The position numbers and the translations under genes were made by a program. From Globisporangium splendens (Eukaryota; Oomycota; Peronosporomycetes; Pythiales; Pythiaceae): a DNA stretch of 64,000 bases. Below are positions 22,335 through 32,993 of the stretch, in pieces. Each line of letters opens with the position of its first letter. The first letter of the stretch is position 1. The notes beneath the pieces are model-generated. The model saw only the letters and a list, made by a program, of their open reading frames with translations. It made no database searches and was not told where the DNA came from. The DNA lies in NCBI GenBank assembly GCA_006386115.1, contig VFIW01000024.1, positions 62,001 through 126,000 on the forward strand, written 5' to 3'.

Positions 22335-25300
22335 TTACCAAAATGGACACCACCCATAGTACAACTGGCAGAGGTTCTCGTGCGAAGTCGCCTGCATGAT
22401 GAGGCGGTCGACCTGGGCGTCCACCGAGAGCACCTTGCTGCCGTCGTCGAAATCGCGTCCCACGAGTTTCTTCTTTACGCGGTCGATGACGGACAGCGCC
22501 TTCTCGTTCAACTGCGGGAACTCCGTCGTGATCACCGACTGGCCAATGTTCTTGGAATCGTAGTCCAGCTGCGCTTCCTTGATCGAGTTGCGCGACAGGC
22601 TCGCAGCATCGAGCGGATCCATGTTGAAGCCAAACATGGACTCCGACGAATGACGGCGTCGTGTTGGCGTCACGGACGCAGACGACGTGCTCTTGACGCT
22701 GCCAACGATCAGCTTCTCGTCCTCCGGTGCACCACCAGCTCCAGCGTCGCTTTCCGAGCGAGGGTTGCTCTCATTCACTTCGTTCGCATCCGCTCGTCCG
22801 GTATCCTCTTCTGGCTGCGCATGCGACGGTACGGCGTCTTTCTTCAGAAGTCTCCAGTTGATCAGCGGATCGTACACGAATGCCTCCAGCACAGCCATCA
22901 GACTGTCTCGGTTGTCGCGCAACACGCGCATCGACGCCTCGCACGTGTATCGGAAGTTACCTTCAATGCCGCTCACTTCCATCGCCTGCGTGAGCATACG
23001 CGTCAACCGGAATGGAATCTTTTCGGGATACTTGTCACGCTCCATGGCGACCTCGAAACAATCACCGAAATCGATGTGCACGAGCTTCCCAGACACGCGA
23101 TCCAGCATCAAGTTGCTCGGGTGCCGATCGCCGAGACCGAGAATGTACCCAGCCATCGACATGACTGCCAGCGATCGGGTAAAGTTGCGTCGTCGATCCA
23201 GCCAGACCTCCGAGTCTTGACTCTTCAGCCACAGCACACGATACAGATCCTGTCCCGTCGTCTCGCCGAGCGCATACTTGAATGCTTCCACCTTCTGCAT
23301 GAGAGGGAGCTTATCGTAATCTGGTGCCATTTGCACCATCAGGCGGTGTTCGACGTTGAGCTGAATCTTACGCGCTTCACGGTAATCGCGAATCAATTGA
23401 TGCAGCGTATCACAGAATGGGACCCACCCGATCAAACCACTCGTGTGGGACAACGGCAGCACCGAGTACCGCTCAATTGCCAGGTTTCGCTTGCTCGTGT
23501 CACTGTCGTTTGCCAGAAGCGTGTTGATCACACCAAAGAGCTGCATCACACGCTCATCCTGACGAAGATCTTCGTGCCCTTTGAGCAAGAACGGGTATGC
23601 CTTGCCGTCGCTGCCATTAATCGTCACCTTTCGAGGTCGCTGCTTTGAGGTCAACACTGTCACCTTGTTGTCAAACGACTGGATCCGCACGATCGGTGCT
23701 CCTGCCTTGTAGGTGCCTGGAACCGCCAAGCTCAGGCTGTGGACAGACAACAACTTCGGTCCCACATTCGCAAGCTCGAGCGTGGACAAGTTTGCAAGCT
23801 GCTTACGGATCCTGGAGAACACGCTGTAGTAGATATCCCACGCCTGGTTCAAATCGTCGATCGATCGGGTCTTCTCGAACACATTCGTCCATTCCTTGGC
23901 GTGCTTCAAGTCGCGTGCAAATGCCTGGTAGAACGCCACTTCACGCAGCGTTGGCGCTTCCTCCGTTCCAATCTTGTCCATCAGCTCATGCAGAGGCGCT
24001 AGCTCAGCAATCATAGCGGTCGTGTCGCGGTTGTTAAAGTAATGCTTGGACGCTTCTTCCAGAGCGCCATGCCACAACTCGTTCCACAAGATCGCCACAC
24101 GAATGAGCTCGCGCGACACCATATCGGCTTCGTACACGAGCTTCGACGAGTGTCGGCGTACAGCAGCGAGAATACCTTCTGCTGCCAATTTCCGTTTCGG
24201 GTTTAGCGCTTTCGATGCGACTGTGATGGGGTAAATCAGAGCTTGTGGATGCGCTAAACCAATTCGCGAGAGCAATTCATGAAGCAGCTCGTTCATTTTT
24301 GGATTTGGCGAGTCGATACGTGCGATGAGTTGAGGAATAACGTCCAGCCACGTGTCGATCGAAACGTCTTGGAAGCCTTCGCTCATTGCAGCATGGACAT
24401 CATTGCGTTGCCCGTGGGCAAACCAAAGTGTCAGCAATCGCAAAACATCCTTCGTCACATCATACCGCGTATGGCCGAAGGAAATCGACCGGAAGAAGCC
24501 TTGAATCGAAGGAGCCGCGTACCGTTTGACTTGATTCGGGTCGTTTTGATCCTTCACGGTTGCCTCCAACGCTCGGAAATTCATCAGCGCCCACTCGTGC
24601 CATGCGCGATGGTTCGTCGGGTCAAGTTGCGTCGCAGTCTCCAGACAGCCAAGCACTTGGTCAAAAACTCCATCCGCCTGCTTTCGCGGTTCGAGGAGAG
24701 ACATCTGCCATTCGCCCAACTGAATGTACACCTGCACTCGCAGCTTGACCATTTCTTCGTTTTTCACATCGCCATGCTGCTCCAACGCTTCAATGAAATG
24801 CGTGATCTGCTTCAACGCGATGTCTTCCTTGTTCTCTGCCCACAGGTGACGCAAGTAGCTGAACGCGACACGAGCGTCTGGGGTGGATCCATCCGCTAAG
24901 GAGCCAATACCATTTGCGAATCCGTGACCAGAGACAGCGCCATTACCGAAATTGATCGGCAAAGGATGGTTCGGATCCTTCTGCACGCTACGAATGAATG
25001 GTTGTGCCCCGACACGCCACAATGCGCCAGCAGCCAAATTGATATGGCCAGACTTGCGGCACAAACGTGAGAACTTGAGCCAAATGTCCACATCCTCGCG
25101 AGGGTCAAACACAAGCGAGCGTACAAGCATGAGACTCTGCCACACCTGGATGTTTCGCTCGACCCCAAGCACACGCCGTGTCCAAATCGTTTGCAATTTC
25201 GCCAGTGCAGCCTGCTTTTCATGCCCGTACGACGTCGACGACGAAGACGAGACGAAGTTCAAACTGCTGATGCTCTGCTTTCTACGCGATGTCGTTGACG

Positions 25301-28300
25301 AGGAAGGCACCGACAACAAGGTGAGCTCACCATGATTCTTGTAGGCAAACGTTTTCAGGTACGCCACGATTTCTTCCAGCTCGGTCAGCATCTGAAGGTT
25401 CACAATTGAAGGGAGGTATGCTCGCGAGTAACTTTCACTGACCAGCGATCGCAGCGTAGGATCCATCACCTTGCGGCATTGGTAGATCGAACTCAGTGCC
25501 TCCTCGAGCTCCATTCGTCGAATCGCGACGACCGCCTGAAACAAGTGACTCTCGGTCTCATCCATATCGGAGTTGATGTACTTTGGAATGGCATCCCAGT
25601 TCTGAAGCGAGAACGCGACACGAGCACCATTGCTACACAATTCTTTCTTCAACGCTGGAGGCACGTCGAGCAATTTCCCGCCGCCCTGCTCACTGTTCGG
25701 GTCGCGATCCTCACCGTAAATCTTGGACCACGTCTCTTGAACGTGGTCATTGAGCTTCCGCCACTCACCAATTGCATACAAGCACCGCATTTTCCCGAAA
25801 ATGGCTTCGACGTTGTCGGGTTGTTCCTTCAACACACGGTCGTGGGTTGCCAGGGCATCGTCCCAGCGCAGCAATTTTTCATGCCACGACGCCTTCACTT
25901 CAATGCCAGGCAACAGATCCATCGCATGCTTCAAGATACCACGCGCAGCTTCAGGTTGATTGAGCTTGGAATTGATACTGATCAGCGCCTGAATGCCGTC
26001 CGCACTTGGGTTTGTGTTGAACTCCAGCTCCTTGTAATGCAGCGCCTTGGCAAACGAGTGGCATTTCTCAGCGAGCGAGCCAAGCAAACGAATGTCAATG
26101 GGCAGTGGCTGGTCATCGTGCTCCATGAATTCCGCAAGGTTGAGCAGCGTCTGCAAGATCTCAGACGGAAGATGAGATGATTGGAATGCCGTCTCCAGAG
26201 CACGAATCAAGTTATCTTGTGTCGGAGAGCTCAGATGTGGCCACACACTCACAAAGGACGCATTGAACAATTCCTGGGCAAGCGGCTGGTAGACCGACGC
26301 AAGCTCTTTACAGGCGCGCAGCACAGGTGATGGTGATTCACGAAGCAATTCGACAGAGAACGCTCGCATCCATTCTGTCCAATCCTCTTTCGTGCCGCGT
26401 TGTGAAGCCTCCCACGCTTTCATCAAGTTCTTCTGGTCGCATGGAAGACTCTTCGTTTCTTCCTGAGCAGCGGCATTAGCGTCTTTTTGATCCACTGATG
26501 GATCAATGCGCGCTTTCAACGGATCCGTCGCCCACGATGCAACAGGAAGAGGCTGATGCTTCAAGATCTTCGACACCAGCAGGTCGTAGCGGTCAAAGAT
26601 GTCGTTGTTCCTTGATGTTTGACGCCCCAGCACTTGACTGATGACTGGCACAAAGATCGCGTAGTCATCCCCCATGGTGTACACCATGCAGCACAGGCAA
26701 TCCATGGCAAGGTACACGAGCTCGTGCTGGGACGAGATGACGCGAGCGAGCATATGGATGATTTTCGAAGCGTAGACACTCACGTTGAGCTTCTTGACGA
26801 GCGATCCAAGAGACCCAAGACCTTGTTTTCGAGCATTCAGGTCCGCGTCCACACTCTGAATCAACGCGACCAGCGCTGGGATGATGAGGTGTAGGTATCC
26901 GTCCAACAATCGACCGAGCGAGACAGAGGTCTTCAACACGAGCAGCGTTCTAGGACGGCTTGGGTTATCGCGCTCGGTTCGAATGACACGAAGCAACTGC
27001 GGGATCAAGTCGGGCAAATACACTCGAAAGCTCTCACCGAGCGAGTTGGCGAGTTTCTTTACCAAGTTGAGCACTTCCTCCAAGTGCTCGTCCCAGTAGC
27101 TGTGAACGATCGACAGCATGGCCACGTGGTCCAAATGGGGCTGGATCTGCTCTTCAACGATTTGCACCAAGTCGCAGAGCTGCTCAAACAAAAACTTGCG
27201 CAGGGACCGGTTCACTTTCTCCATCGTGTACAGGAACGCTGGGATGATCTTGTCCAAGTGCGCAGCGATACGCTTCCGCTGACTTTTGCAGATGTACATG
27301 ATCGCGACGAATGTTCCTTGGTAGTGCACCGAGTTGCGCGGCTCCAGCAGAATACGGATCAACGCGTTCACTGCGACTGTAGGAAAGTACTGCGCCGAGT
27401 CGCCTTCGATCATCGACGGCAAAATATCATCGGGTGGTGCCTCCAGGTGAACATTCGACAACGTTCCACTCGACTGTTTGTCCTTCTGTGCTTCTTTTCT
27501 TGGCTCCGAGAGAAGCAACGGGACATCAATCTTCGAATCTTCGTCACCAACCCAAGTAGGGAAATGGCTGACTCCATTTGCGCCTGTTGCAGCCACTCCA
27601 GCAAAGTTGACGGTCCCCGCGACATTGCCATTGGCCATCGACGCATCCGCTACGTTCGTGCCGACTGCAGTAGCGTTCATATTTGTACCAGCAGCAGCAC
27701 CAAGAGTCCCGTTGCGGAACTCTTTCGTCGGTGCTTTCGTAAGTTTTCCTTGTTTCTGCAAATGGAACAGACGGAGATTGTACGGGTCGAGCGCACCAAT
27801 GATACCGAGTGTACGTCCGGCTTCGATTCTCAAGGGCTCGTTGGCGTCACCTGATTTCTGAAGCGCTTCACAAAGAAGGTCAAGCAGTTCAGGGTACTCA
27901 TGGTATGGAAGCACGACGTACCCTGTGGATGACACCAGTTGTCCCAAGGTTTTGATGGCCACCTGGAGAATCTGTGGGTTGCTCGAATCGCGCATCTCAT
28001 CGATGACTTCTGGGAGCAATTGGCTCAGGAATGGGGTCAACTCCTGGGCTCCGACTTCTGCAAGATCGCCCAGAGTCGCCAGGATCGCCTTGCTCACCGT
28101 CACTGTGCTTCGACTGTGGCTTCTTCTAGCTGAGTCTTCTCGCAGATTCTTCATCAACGCTTTCAGAATTGGAAGTACATACGGTTTCGCAAGTTGTGCA
28201 GCAGAGCGCAACAAACAACCAATCAGCAGTGCACCTTCTTCTTTTCCACGCGTGTCGCCACTGAATTCGAGTTCAGCCAACAACTGAACCAGCGTCTGTC

Positions 28301-30290
28301 GGAGCGATGGGAGGACTGCCGACGGGTTGTGATGCGTCAGTCGGCCGAGCATACTCATCGCCTTTTGCCGGATCTCAAACACCTCATCGTTCAGCGCGAT
28401 GAACAAACAGCGCAGGTTGTCGTTCTCGGCGAGTAGCGGGTCGAATCGTGTATCCAAAGACGCCAGCACCTGCAGACGAATGCTTGCTTCGGTATCGGCA
28501 ATACCGACTGTCAGCAGACGCTCAAGGACGGCCGTGACAGGGCTCGAGAAATCCTCCGATGTCAAAGCAGCGCCTCGCTCTTCGCCTGGTGGCAGCAACA
28601 GCTTACAGCATGTCGTCGCGGCACTCTTACGGATCGCAGCGACCTCATGATCCAGGAATTTCACGACTGTCTCGTGTACAAACTGCATGATGGGGATGTG
28701 GCGGTTCCCCTGGAAATCGAACGTCGCGAGCGTCTCCAGCGCAAGTGCCTGCATCGCAATCGCCGAGTTCACATCCATGACGGTCGACGACATGCCCGAC
28801 ATATCGGACGAGCCAGCGCCCATCATGTTCATATTTGCCTTGGTCTGGTTGATCGCCGAGGAGAAAATAGACAAGAGATTGCCTGAAGTCACCGACATGG
28901 ACGAGGTCTTCGGCCGGACGCGACTGGACGTGGTGGCCGCAGAACCACCTCCATCGCCCAGTCGGCTTACACTCAGGATCGAGCTCAGGCGCTCAAAGAG
29001 CTTCTGCTGGATGATCTGGCGATGCGCTGGGATTTTCTTCACGATCGTCGCCAGCGTCTCGACAAGGGGCGAGTCGAGATCGTTCTGGAACAGCGGAGTC
29101 ACCATGGACTCGATGTCCACACGCACGAGACCTGGGCCGACGGCTTCTGCGAGCATTCGCAGACACGCAAGCGCTTCTCGGTGCGTGTCGAAATCCTTCT
29201 TCTTCACCTGGAGACCCACCTTGATGCCCGTCATGATCGATGACAGCGTTTGCTCGTCGCGCGCGAGCGACGGACCGATCGCGAGCGACAACTTACCAAT
29301 CGATAGCAACGCATCGGATCGAATCGTCGTCGTCGCCGAAAACAGCACTTCCAGGAGATGGCGCATGCACGGTCGATAGAATTTCTCCACAAACGCGGAC
29401 GTGTTGAACTTCGCGAGCCGCGGGAACAAATTGACGACTGCGGACCGCACCGTTGCGCTCTTGTGCTCGCGGTAATTGAACACGAGCTCACACACGCGGC
29501 CGTAGTGCGGGTGCATGAAATCGCCTGTGTTGCGCAGCAGCTCGTTGATGATCAGCAGCGAGCCGTGTGTGGCGTCGGATGTGTTCTTGCGGAACGCGCT
29601 CTCAGCTTCGTCGAGCGCGCGCATGTACCACGAGCTCTTTCGGTTCGACTCACGCTGCTGGATCAGCGAGAAGCACGTCTGCAGCGACTCGGACGCACTC
29701 ACGCGCACCACGAGCCTCGCGTCCCAGAACGCGCTCCAGATAAAGTCAAAGTACCGATCCATGTATCGAAACGACGTCGACGGCGCGTTTACTGAGAGCT
29801 CCTTCAAGATCATGACGGCAGCATGGCGCCGCACGTGGAACGTCTCGTTCTTGAGCCACTCGAGCGCGGGTCGCACGTGGTAATCTTCCACAAACTCGAT
29901 CAGACTCGTCCCGCCGGTGGACACGATGTGGCCCAACGCCTTCGACGCGAGTCGCAGCGTCACGGCGTCGGCGCTCGGGATTTTCTCAAACACCTTGGTG
30001 AGCGAATGCGCGAACTCGATGATCGTCTGGTCGTTCCGCTCAGCGATGAAGAGCTCCACGAGCTCGTCCATGGCCGCGATGCCGCCCATGCGGTCGTACG
30101 TGTCGTTCGAGTTGCAGAGGTCCATGAGCCGCGAGCTGATGTCCGTCACCCACTTCATGTACAGCGCGTGCGACAGATCGCGCGACTCGGACTCGATGAA
30201 CTTGCGCAGGTCGCGCGCCGCGCGATGGCGGATCGTACTGCTCTGGCTGCGCAGCCCCGGCAGGAACCGGCTCAGACTGTCGCCCGCCAT
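22335..30290 (-). CDS. TOR: Target of rapamycin (TOR) kinase
   Basis: A single intronless frame of 2651 aa. HEAT repeats fill about residues 1-1300, followed by the FAT region. The FRB domain (about 2060-2160) keeps the WHGALEEASKHYF segment including the Ser and the aromatic YYSVF known to contact rapamycin-FKBP12. The PI3K-like kinase domain has DLRQDERVMQLFG, the catalytic GLGDRHPSNLML near 2380 and HIDFGDCFE near 2408. The FATC tail ends YYGWCPFW. Two low-complexity inserts stand out: an Ala/Asn/Gly-rich one near 857-910 and an acidic/Ser-rich one between kinase and FATC (about 2500-2600) containing RRRHSSES. TOR is the Ser/Thr kinase that couples nutrients and energy to growth. The domain order and length match the family. 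Confidence 0.97.
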   Translation of the reverse strand: MAGDSLSRFLPGLRSQSSTIRHRAARDLRKFIESESRDLSHALYMKWVTDISSRLMDLCNSNDTYDRMGGIAAMDELVELFIAERNDQTIIEFAHSLTKVFEKIPSADAVTLRLASKALGHIVSTGGTSLIEFVEDYHVRPALEWLKNETFHVRRHAAVMILKELSVNAPSTSFRYMDRYFDFIWSAFWDARLVVRVSASESLQTCFSLIQQRESNRKSSWYMRALDEAESAFRKNTSDATHGSLLIINELLRNTGDFMHPHYGRVCELVFNYREHKSATVRSAVVNLFPRLAKFNTSAFVEKFYRPCMRHLLEVLFSATTTIRSDALLSIGKLSLAIGPSLARDEQTLSSIMTGIKVGLQVKKKDFDTHREALACLRMLAEAVGPGLVRVDIESMVTPLFQNDLDSPLVETLATIVKKIPAHRQIIQQKLFERLSSILSVSRLGDGGGSAATTSSRVRPKTSSMSVTSGNLLSIFSSAINQTKANMNMMGAGSSDMSGMSSTVMDVNSAIAMQALALETLATFDFQGNRHIPIMQFVHETVVKFLDHEVAAIRKSAATTCCKLLLPPGEERGAALTSEDFSSPVTAVLERLLTVGIADTEASIRLQVLASLDTRFDPLLAENDNLRCLFIALNDEVFEIRQKAMSMLGRLTHHNPSAVLPSLRQTLVQLLAELEFSGDTRGKEEGALLIGCLLRSAAQLAKPYVLPILKALMKNLREDSARRSHSRSTVTVSKAILATLGDLAEVGAQELTPFLSQLLPEVIDEMRDSSNPQILQVAIKTLGQLVSSTGYVVLPYHEYPELLDLLCEALQKSGDANEPLRIEAGRTLGIIGALDPYNLRLFHLQKQGKLTKAPTKEFRNGTLGAAAGTNMNATAVGTNVADASMANGNVAGTVNFAGVAATGANGVSHFPTWVGDEDSKIDVPLLLSEPRKEAQKDKQSSGTLSNVHLEAPPDDILPSMIEGDSAQYFPTVAVNALIRILLEPRNSVHYQGTFVAIMYICKSQRKRIAAHLDKIIPAFLYTMEKVNRSLRKFLFEQLCDLVQIVEEQIQPHLDHVAMLSIVHSYWDEHLEEVLNLVKKLANSLGESFRVYLPDLIPQLLRVIRTERDNPSRPRTLLVLKTSVSLGRLLDGYLHLIIPALVALIQSVDADLNARKQGLGSLGSLVKKLNVSVYASKIIHMLARVISSQHELVYLAMDCLCCMVYTMGDDYAIFVPVISQVLGRQTSRNNDIFDRYDLLVSKILKHQPLPVASWATDPLKARIDPSVDQKDANAAAQEETKSLPCDQKNLMKAWEASQRGTKEDWTEWMRAFSVELLRESPSPVLRACKELASVYQPLAQELFNASFVSVWPHLSSPTQDNLIRALETAFQSSHLPSEILQTLLNLAEFMEHDDQPLPIDIRLLGSLAEKCHSFAKALHYKELEFNTNPSADGIQALISINSKLNQPEAARGILKHAMDLLPGIEVKASWHEKLLRWDDALATHDRVLKEQPDNVEAIFGKMRCLYAIGEWRKLNDHVQETWSKIYGEDRDPNSEQGGGKLLDVPPALKKELCSNGARVAFSLQNWDAIPKYINSDMDETESHLFQAVVAIRRMELEEALSSIYQCRKVMDPTLRSLVSESYSRAYLPSIVNLQMLTELEEIVAYLKTFAYKNHGELTLLSVPSSSTTSRRKQSISSLNFVSSSSSTSYGHEKQAALAKLQTIWTRRVLGVERNIQVWQSLMLVRSLVFDPREDVDIWLKFSRLCRKSGHINLAAGALWRVGAQPFIRSVQKDPNHPLPINFGNGAVSGHGFANGIGSLADGSTPDARVAFSYLRHLWAENKEDIALKQITHFIEALEQHGDVKNEEMVKLRVQVYIQLGEWQMSLLEPRKQADGVFDQVLGCLETATQLDPTNHRAWHEWALMNFRALEATVKDQNDPNQVKRYAAPSIQGFFRSISFGHTRYDVTKDVLRLLTLWFAHGQRNDVHAAMSEGFQDVSIDTWLDVIPQLIARIDSPNPKMNELLHELLSRIGLAHPQALIYPITVASKALNPKRKLAAEGILAAVRRHSSKLVYEADMVSRELIRVAILWNELWHGALEEASKHYFNNRDTTAMIAELAPLHELMDKIGTEEAPTLREVAFYQAFARDLKHAKEWTNVFEKTRSIDDLNQAWDIYYSVFSRIRKQLANLSTLELANVGPKLLSVHSLSLAVPGTYKAGAPIVRIQSFDNKVTVLTSKQRPRKVTINGSDGKAYPFLLKGHEDLRQDERVMQLFGVINTLLANDSDTSKRNLAIERYSVLPLSHTSGLIGWVPFCDTLHQLIRDYREARKIQLNVEHRLMVQMAPDYDKLPLMQKVEAFKYALGETTGQDLYRVLWLKSQDSEVWLDRRRNFTRSLAVMSMAGYILGLGDRHPSNLMLDRVSGKLVHIDFGDCFEVAMERDKYPEKIPFRLTRMLTQAMEVSGIEGNFRYTCEASMRVLRDNRDSLMAVLEAFVYDPLINWRLLKKDAVPSHAQPEEDTGRADANEVNESNPRSESDAGAGGAPEDEKLIVGSVKSTSSASVTPTRRRHSSESMFGFNMDPLDAASLSRNSIKEAQLDYDSKNIGQSVITTEFPQLNEKALSVIDRVKKKLVGRDFDDGSKVLSVDAQVDRLIMQATSHENLCQLYYGWCPFW

Positions 30291-30648
30291 GGCTCACGTG
30301 TAAGCGCACTCACGTAGACTCACTCTCTTAGTAGACGCGGCTAAAGGTCCCTTTACCCCCTCTAAATAACCGCGTTCTCTGCTTCTTCGACGGCGCGCGC
30401 GTGCAGCGCTTAAGCACTCTTCCGGGCTTTTACGTGAATGCGACCGACGTGACTTGGGGGGAATCCATTCTTGCTTTCACGCTGATCGTAACAATTAGAC
30501 ATAAACGAATGCGGAAATTACCAATATAGACAAATGACCGATTTGCAAAAAGCAGTGGCTCAACCGGTTAACCACATTCCTTATTCGACTAGCAGAAACC
30601 GATTAACCGATTACAACCAATTGGAGCCCTTCGACATCATGGGTTCAC
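30291..30648. promoter_or_regulatory. Upstream region of TOR
   Basis: About 360 bases between the TOR start and the stop of the DTWD1-like gene, both on the minus strand. It must contain the TOR promoter. I see no distinct element. Confidence 0.4.
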
Positions 30649-31745
30649 TTATATTGCCTTGGTGATTGGGATCTGCTGTTTGAGCTCGGCTTGGTGCCGC
30701 AGGTGCTTGTTCGGGCAGATGCCGCTCCAGTGCTCTGGGTCCTTGCAGTAACGGCACGGGTTTGGGCAGCTCCTGGCCTCGTGGTCGGGGCTCTTGCAGT
30801 TGAAGCAGCGGCCGCGCGGCTTCTCTGTGATCTCACCGGTCTCCAGCGCGTGCACCATTTTCGTCCACGCTTCGTGCTTGTTCTCTTTCTTGCGCTTCTT
30901 CCCGGTCTCCTTCTGGGTGCGCATCAGTCGCTGGCGTTCCTTCTCTTCTTCGTCCATCGGCGGTCTCTTCTTGCGACCCGGGTCGACTTCAAACCGCTCG
31001 CTGATCTGACAATACAAGAGCTCGAAAAAGAACAGCAGATCCGACATCTTGGTATTCTCCGAGCCTCCTCGGAGCGTGCCTTTTGTTTTCGCCATTGCGT
31101 CCACATACTCTTCGAGCATCAGTTGGATCGCTGTAGGAACACATCACAACCGCCAAACGTTAAGATTCGGCCAATGACACCTCTCGCAATTGGGAACATA
31201 CCTTCGATCGTGGATACGCATCCTTTGCCAGCTTTGTGGTATCGCCAGAACTTGCTTTCAAGTGGAGGCTTCGCGAGCTTCACGCAGCGAATGTTCGCGA
31301 GCGCAGGGTCGTGCAAGATCGCAGGCGCCTTCTGCCACGGACAATCGATAAACACGAGCGTTTTGACCTGCTGCAAGTCTTCTGGCGTCAAGTCCGCAAG
31401 CGTCTCGGACTCGTACGTCGGGTACACGACGACTGTGTCCTCGCGCAAGTACACTGGCAGCGTCTCGCCTCCTTTATCTGGCGGATACTGGATGATGTCA
31501 ACGCTCTGCGGCGCGAGCACCTTGGCGTGCGGCGCTGTGCTCTTCTTCTTCTTGTCCTGGAACCAGATGTGCACCTGCAGCGGCAGCGTGAGCGACGGCA
31601 CCGTCACGTCCTCCGGCTTGCCGATCGCGATGCAGCACTCGGGACAGTAGAACTTGTAGCTGCGGTTGCACGACGGACACGGTATGCGCGTCCAGCCCGC
31701 GAGCACGTCCGGCTGCTTCGTCTCGTTGGTCGCCTCGTGCCTCAT
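30649..31745 (-). CDS. DTW-domain protein (DTWD1-like) with two zinc knuckles
   Basis: Two exons, 31745-31202 and 31130-30649, join in phase (ATCGAAG to CGATCC, giving TIEAIQLMLEEY) to 341 aa. The N-terminus has a zinc-ribbon-like CPSC...CPECC pair. The DTW domain follows with LVFIDCPWQKAP and, across the splice, the conserved TIEA. DTW proteins transfer the aminocarboxypropyl group from S-adenosylmethionine to uridine in tRNA (acp3U). The C-terminus is basic and carries two CX2CX4HX4C knuckles (CFNCKSPDHEARSC and CRYCKDPEHWSGIC) that could help bind RNA; I do not know this from characterised DTWD1 proteins. An upstream Met at 31820 is possible but lies inside the 115-base divergent promoter. 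Confidence 0.82.
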
Positions 31746-31860
31746 TTTGGCTGCTGATGGCTTGCAACTGAATGGAAGGACAAGATGCGCCTTCGTGCGA
31801 CCTTCAGACGACCTCACCAACCGTTATTGAGGACAAGAATAACATCATCAGAAATTCGTC

Positions 31861-32856
31861 ATGACGGACAACAAGACGCTCTACTGCATCCGCCATGGCG
31901 AGTCGACGTTCAACGAGTGGCGCAAGCGAAGCCTCTGGAACTTCTCGTGGATGTGGGTGCGCGACCCGATGATCATCGACGCGCCGCTCAGCACCAAGGG
32001 CAACCTGCAGGTGCTGTCGTTTTTTCTATTAGCTGCCATTTTGAAGCCACGCTGGTTCTGACATTTTTTTCTGGTTATCCAGGCGCAAGAACTGCACAAG
32101 CTGATCAAGGAGAGGAAGCTCGATGAGCAGATCGGAGTGGTGCGTTGTGTCTGGTTGTATTGGTGTGCGTATTGGGGATTCACCATTGTTGCTGCTCGAG
32201 GAATTGCACATGCAGATCATCACGAGTCCGCTGACACGAGCCATCCAGACGATGATGGGAGGCTTCCAAGAGACCAATATCCCGATCCTGTGTAAGTGTA
32301 TTGCGAATGCCTTTTTGAATAGAGAGTGACGCAGCAGCTAACGGTTGACTTTTGTGCGGGTACAAACGATTGCAGTGGAGCCAGCATGCCGCGAAATGCT
32401 GGACACAGCGTGCGACATCGGCCGTCAGCCACAAGGTAGCAAGCGGCGATGATGCTTGCATCTTTCTTGGACAGAGTGGATGTTGAAGCGGTTGCACTTT
32501 ATTGTTGCCTAGATCTTGCTGAGAGTTTCCAAGGACTGAACGTCGATTTCCAAGCTCTTGAGCCCTTCTGGTGGCTTCCGCCTCAAAAGAGGCAACCAGC
32601 CAGTGGCTCCACTGCAGAAACACTAAAGTCCCACGAGGATGTGTTGCCGCTACGTGAGACGACTGCGGACGTGGACGCGCGAATCAAAGAGCTCCTCACA
32701 AAGCTTAACGAATTACCGGAAACGCACATCGCGATCGTCGGCCACAGTTCGTTCTTCAAGCGCATGCTCGGCATGAACCGGAAGCTGCACAACTGCGAGC
32801 TCTACGAAGCGCCGTTCGCTGACATCGCAAAGCGCTACGGCATCCAAACAGAATGA
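31861..32856 (+). CDS. Phosphoglycerate mutase-like histidine phosphatase
   Basis: Five exons: 31861-32010, 32083-32139, 32216-32291, 32376-32435 and 32513-32856. They join to 228 codons plus stop with consistent phases. The catalytic RHGES lies at residues 11-15. ITSPLTRAIQT follows in exon 3, and the second catalytic His is in AIVGHSSFFKRML near residue 190. This is histidine phosphatase branch 1. The protein could be a mutase or a phosphatase for small phosphoesters; substrate cannot be read from the sequence. It shares a 115-base divergent promoter with the DTWD1-like gene and runs into the acyltransferase gene tail to tail, 137 bases apart. Confidence 0.88.
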
Positions 32857-32993
32857 CAATTGTAATTGATAATTTGCCAACGAAATATGCATTAGTTCAA
32901 AGACTTTAATGCAAAAGAACGTACGTGTTCTAAGATGCGAAAGCTCTTTTGCTGCTATGGAAAAATCATGAAAATGCAGTGCTTATGCTGCTG

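Noticed and set aside
22302..23648. 448-codon + ORF opposite the TOR kinase domain
   Set aside because: Antisense of the most conserved part of TOR; explained by codon bias.
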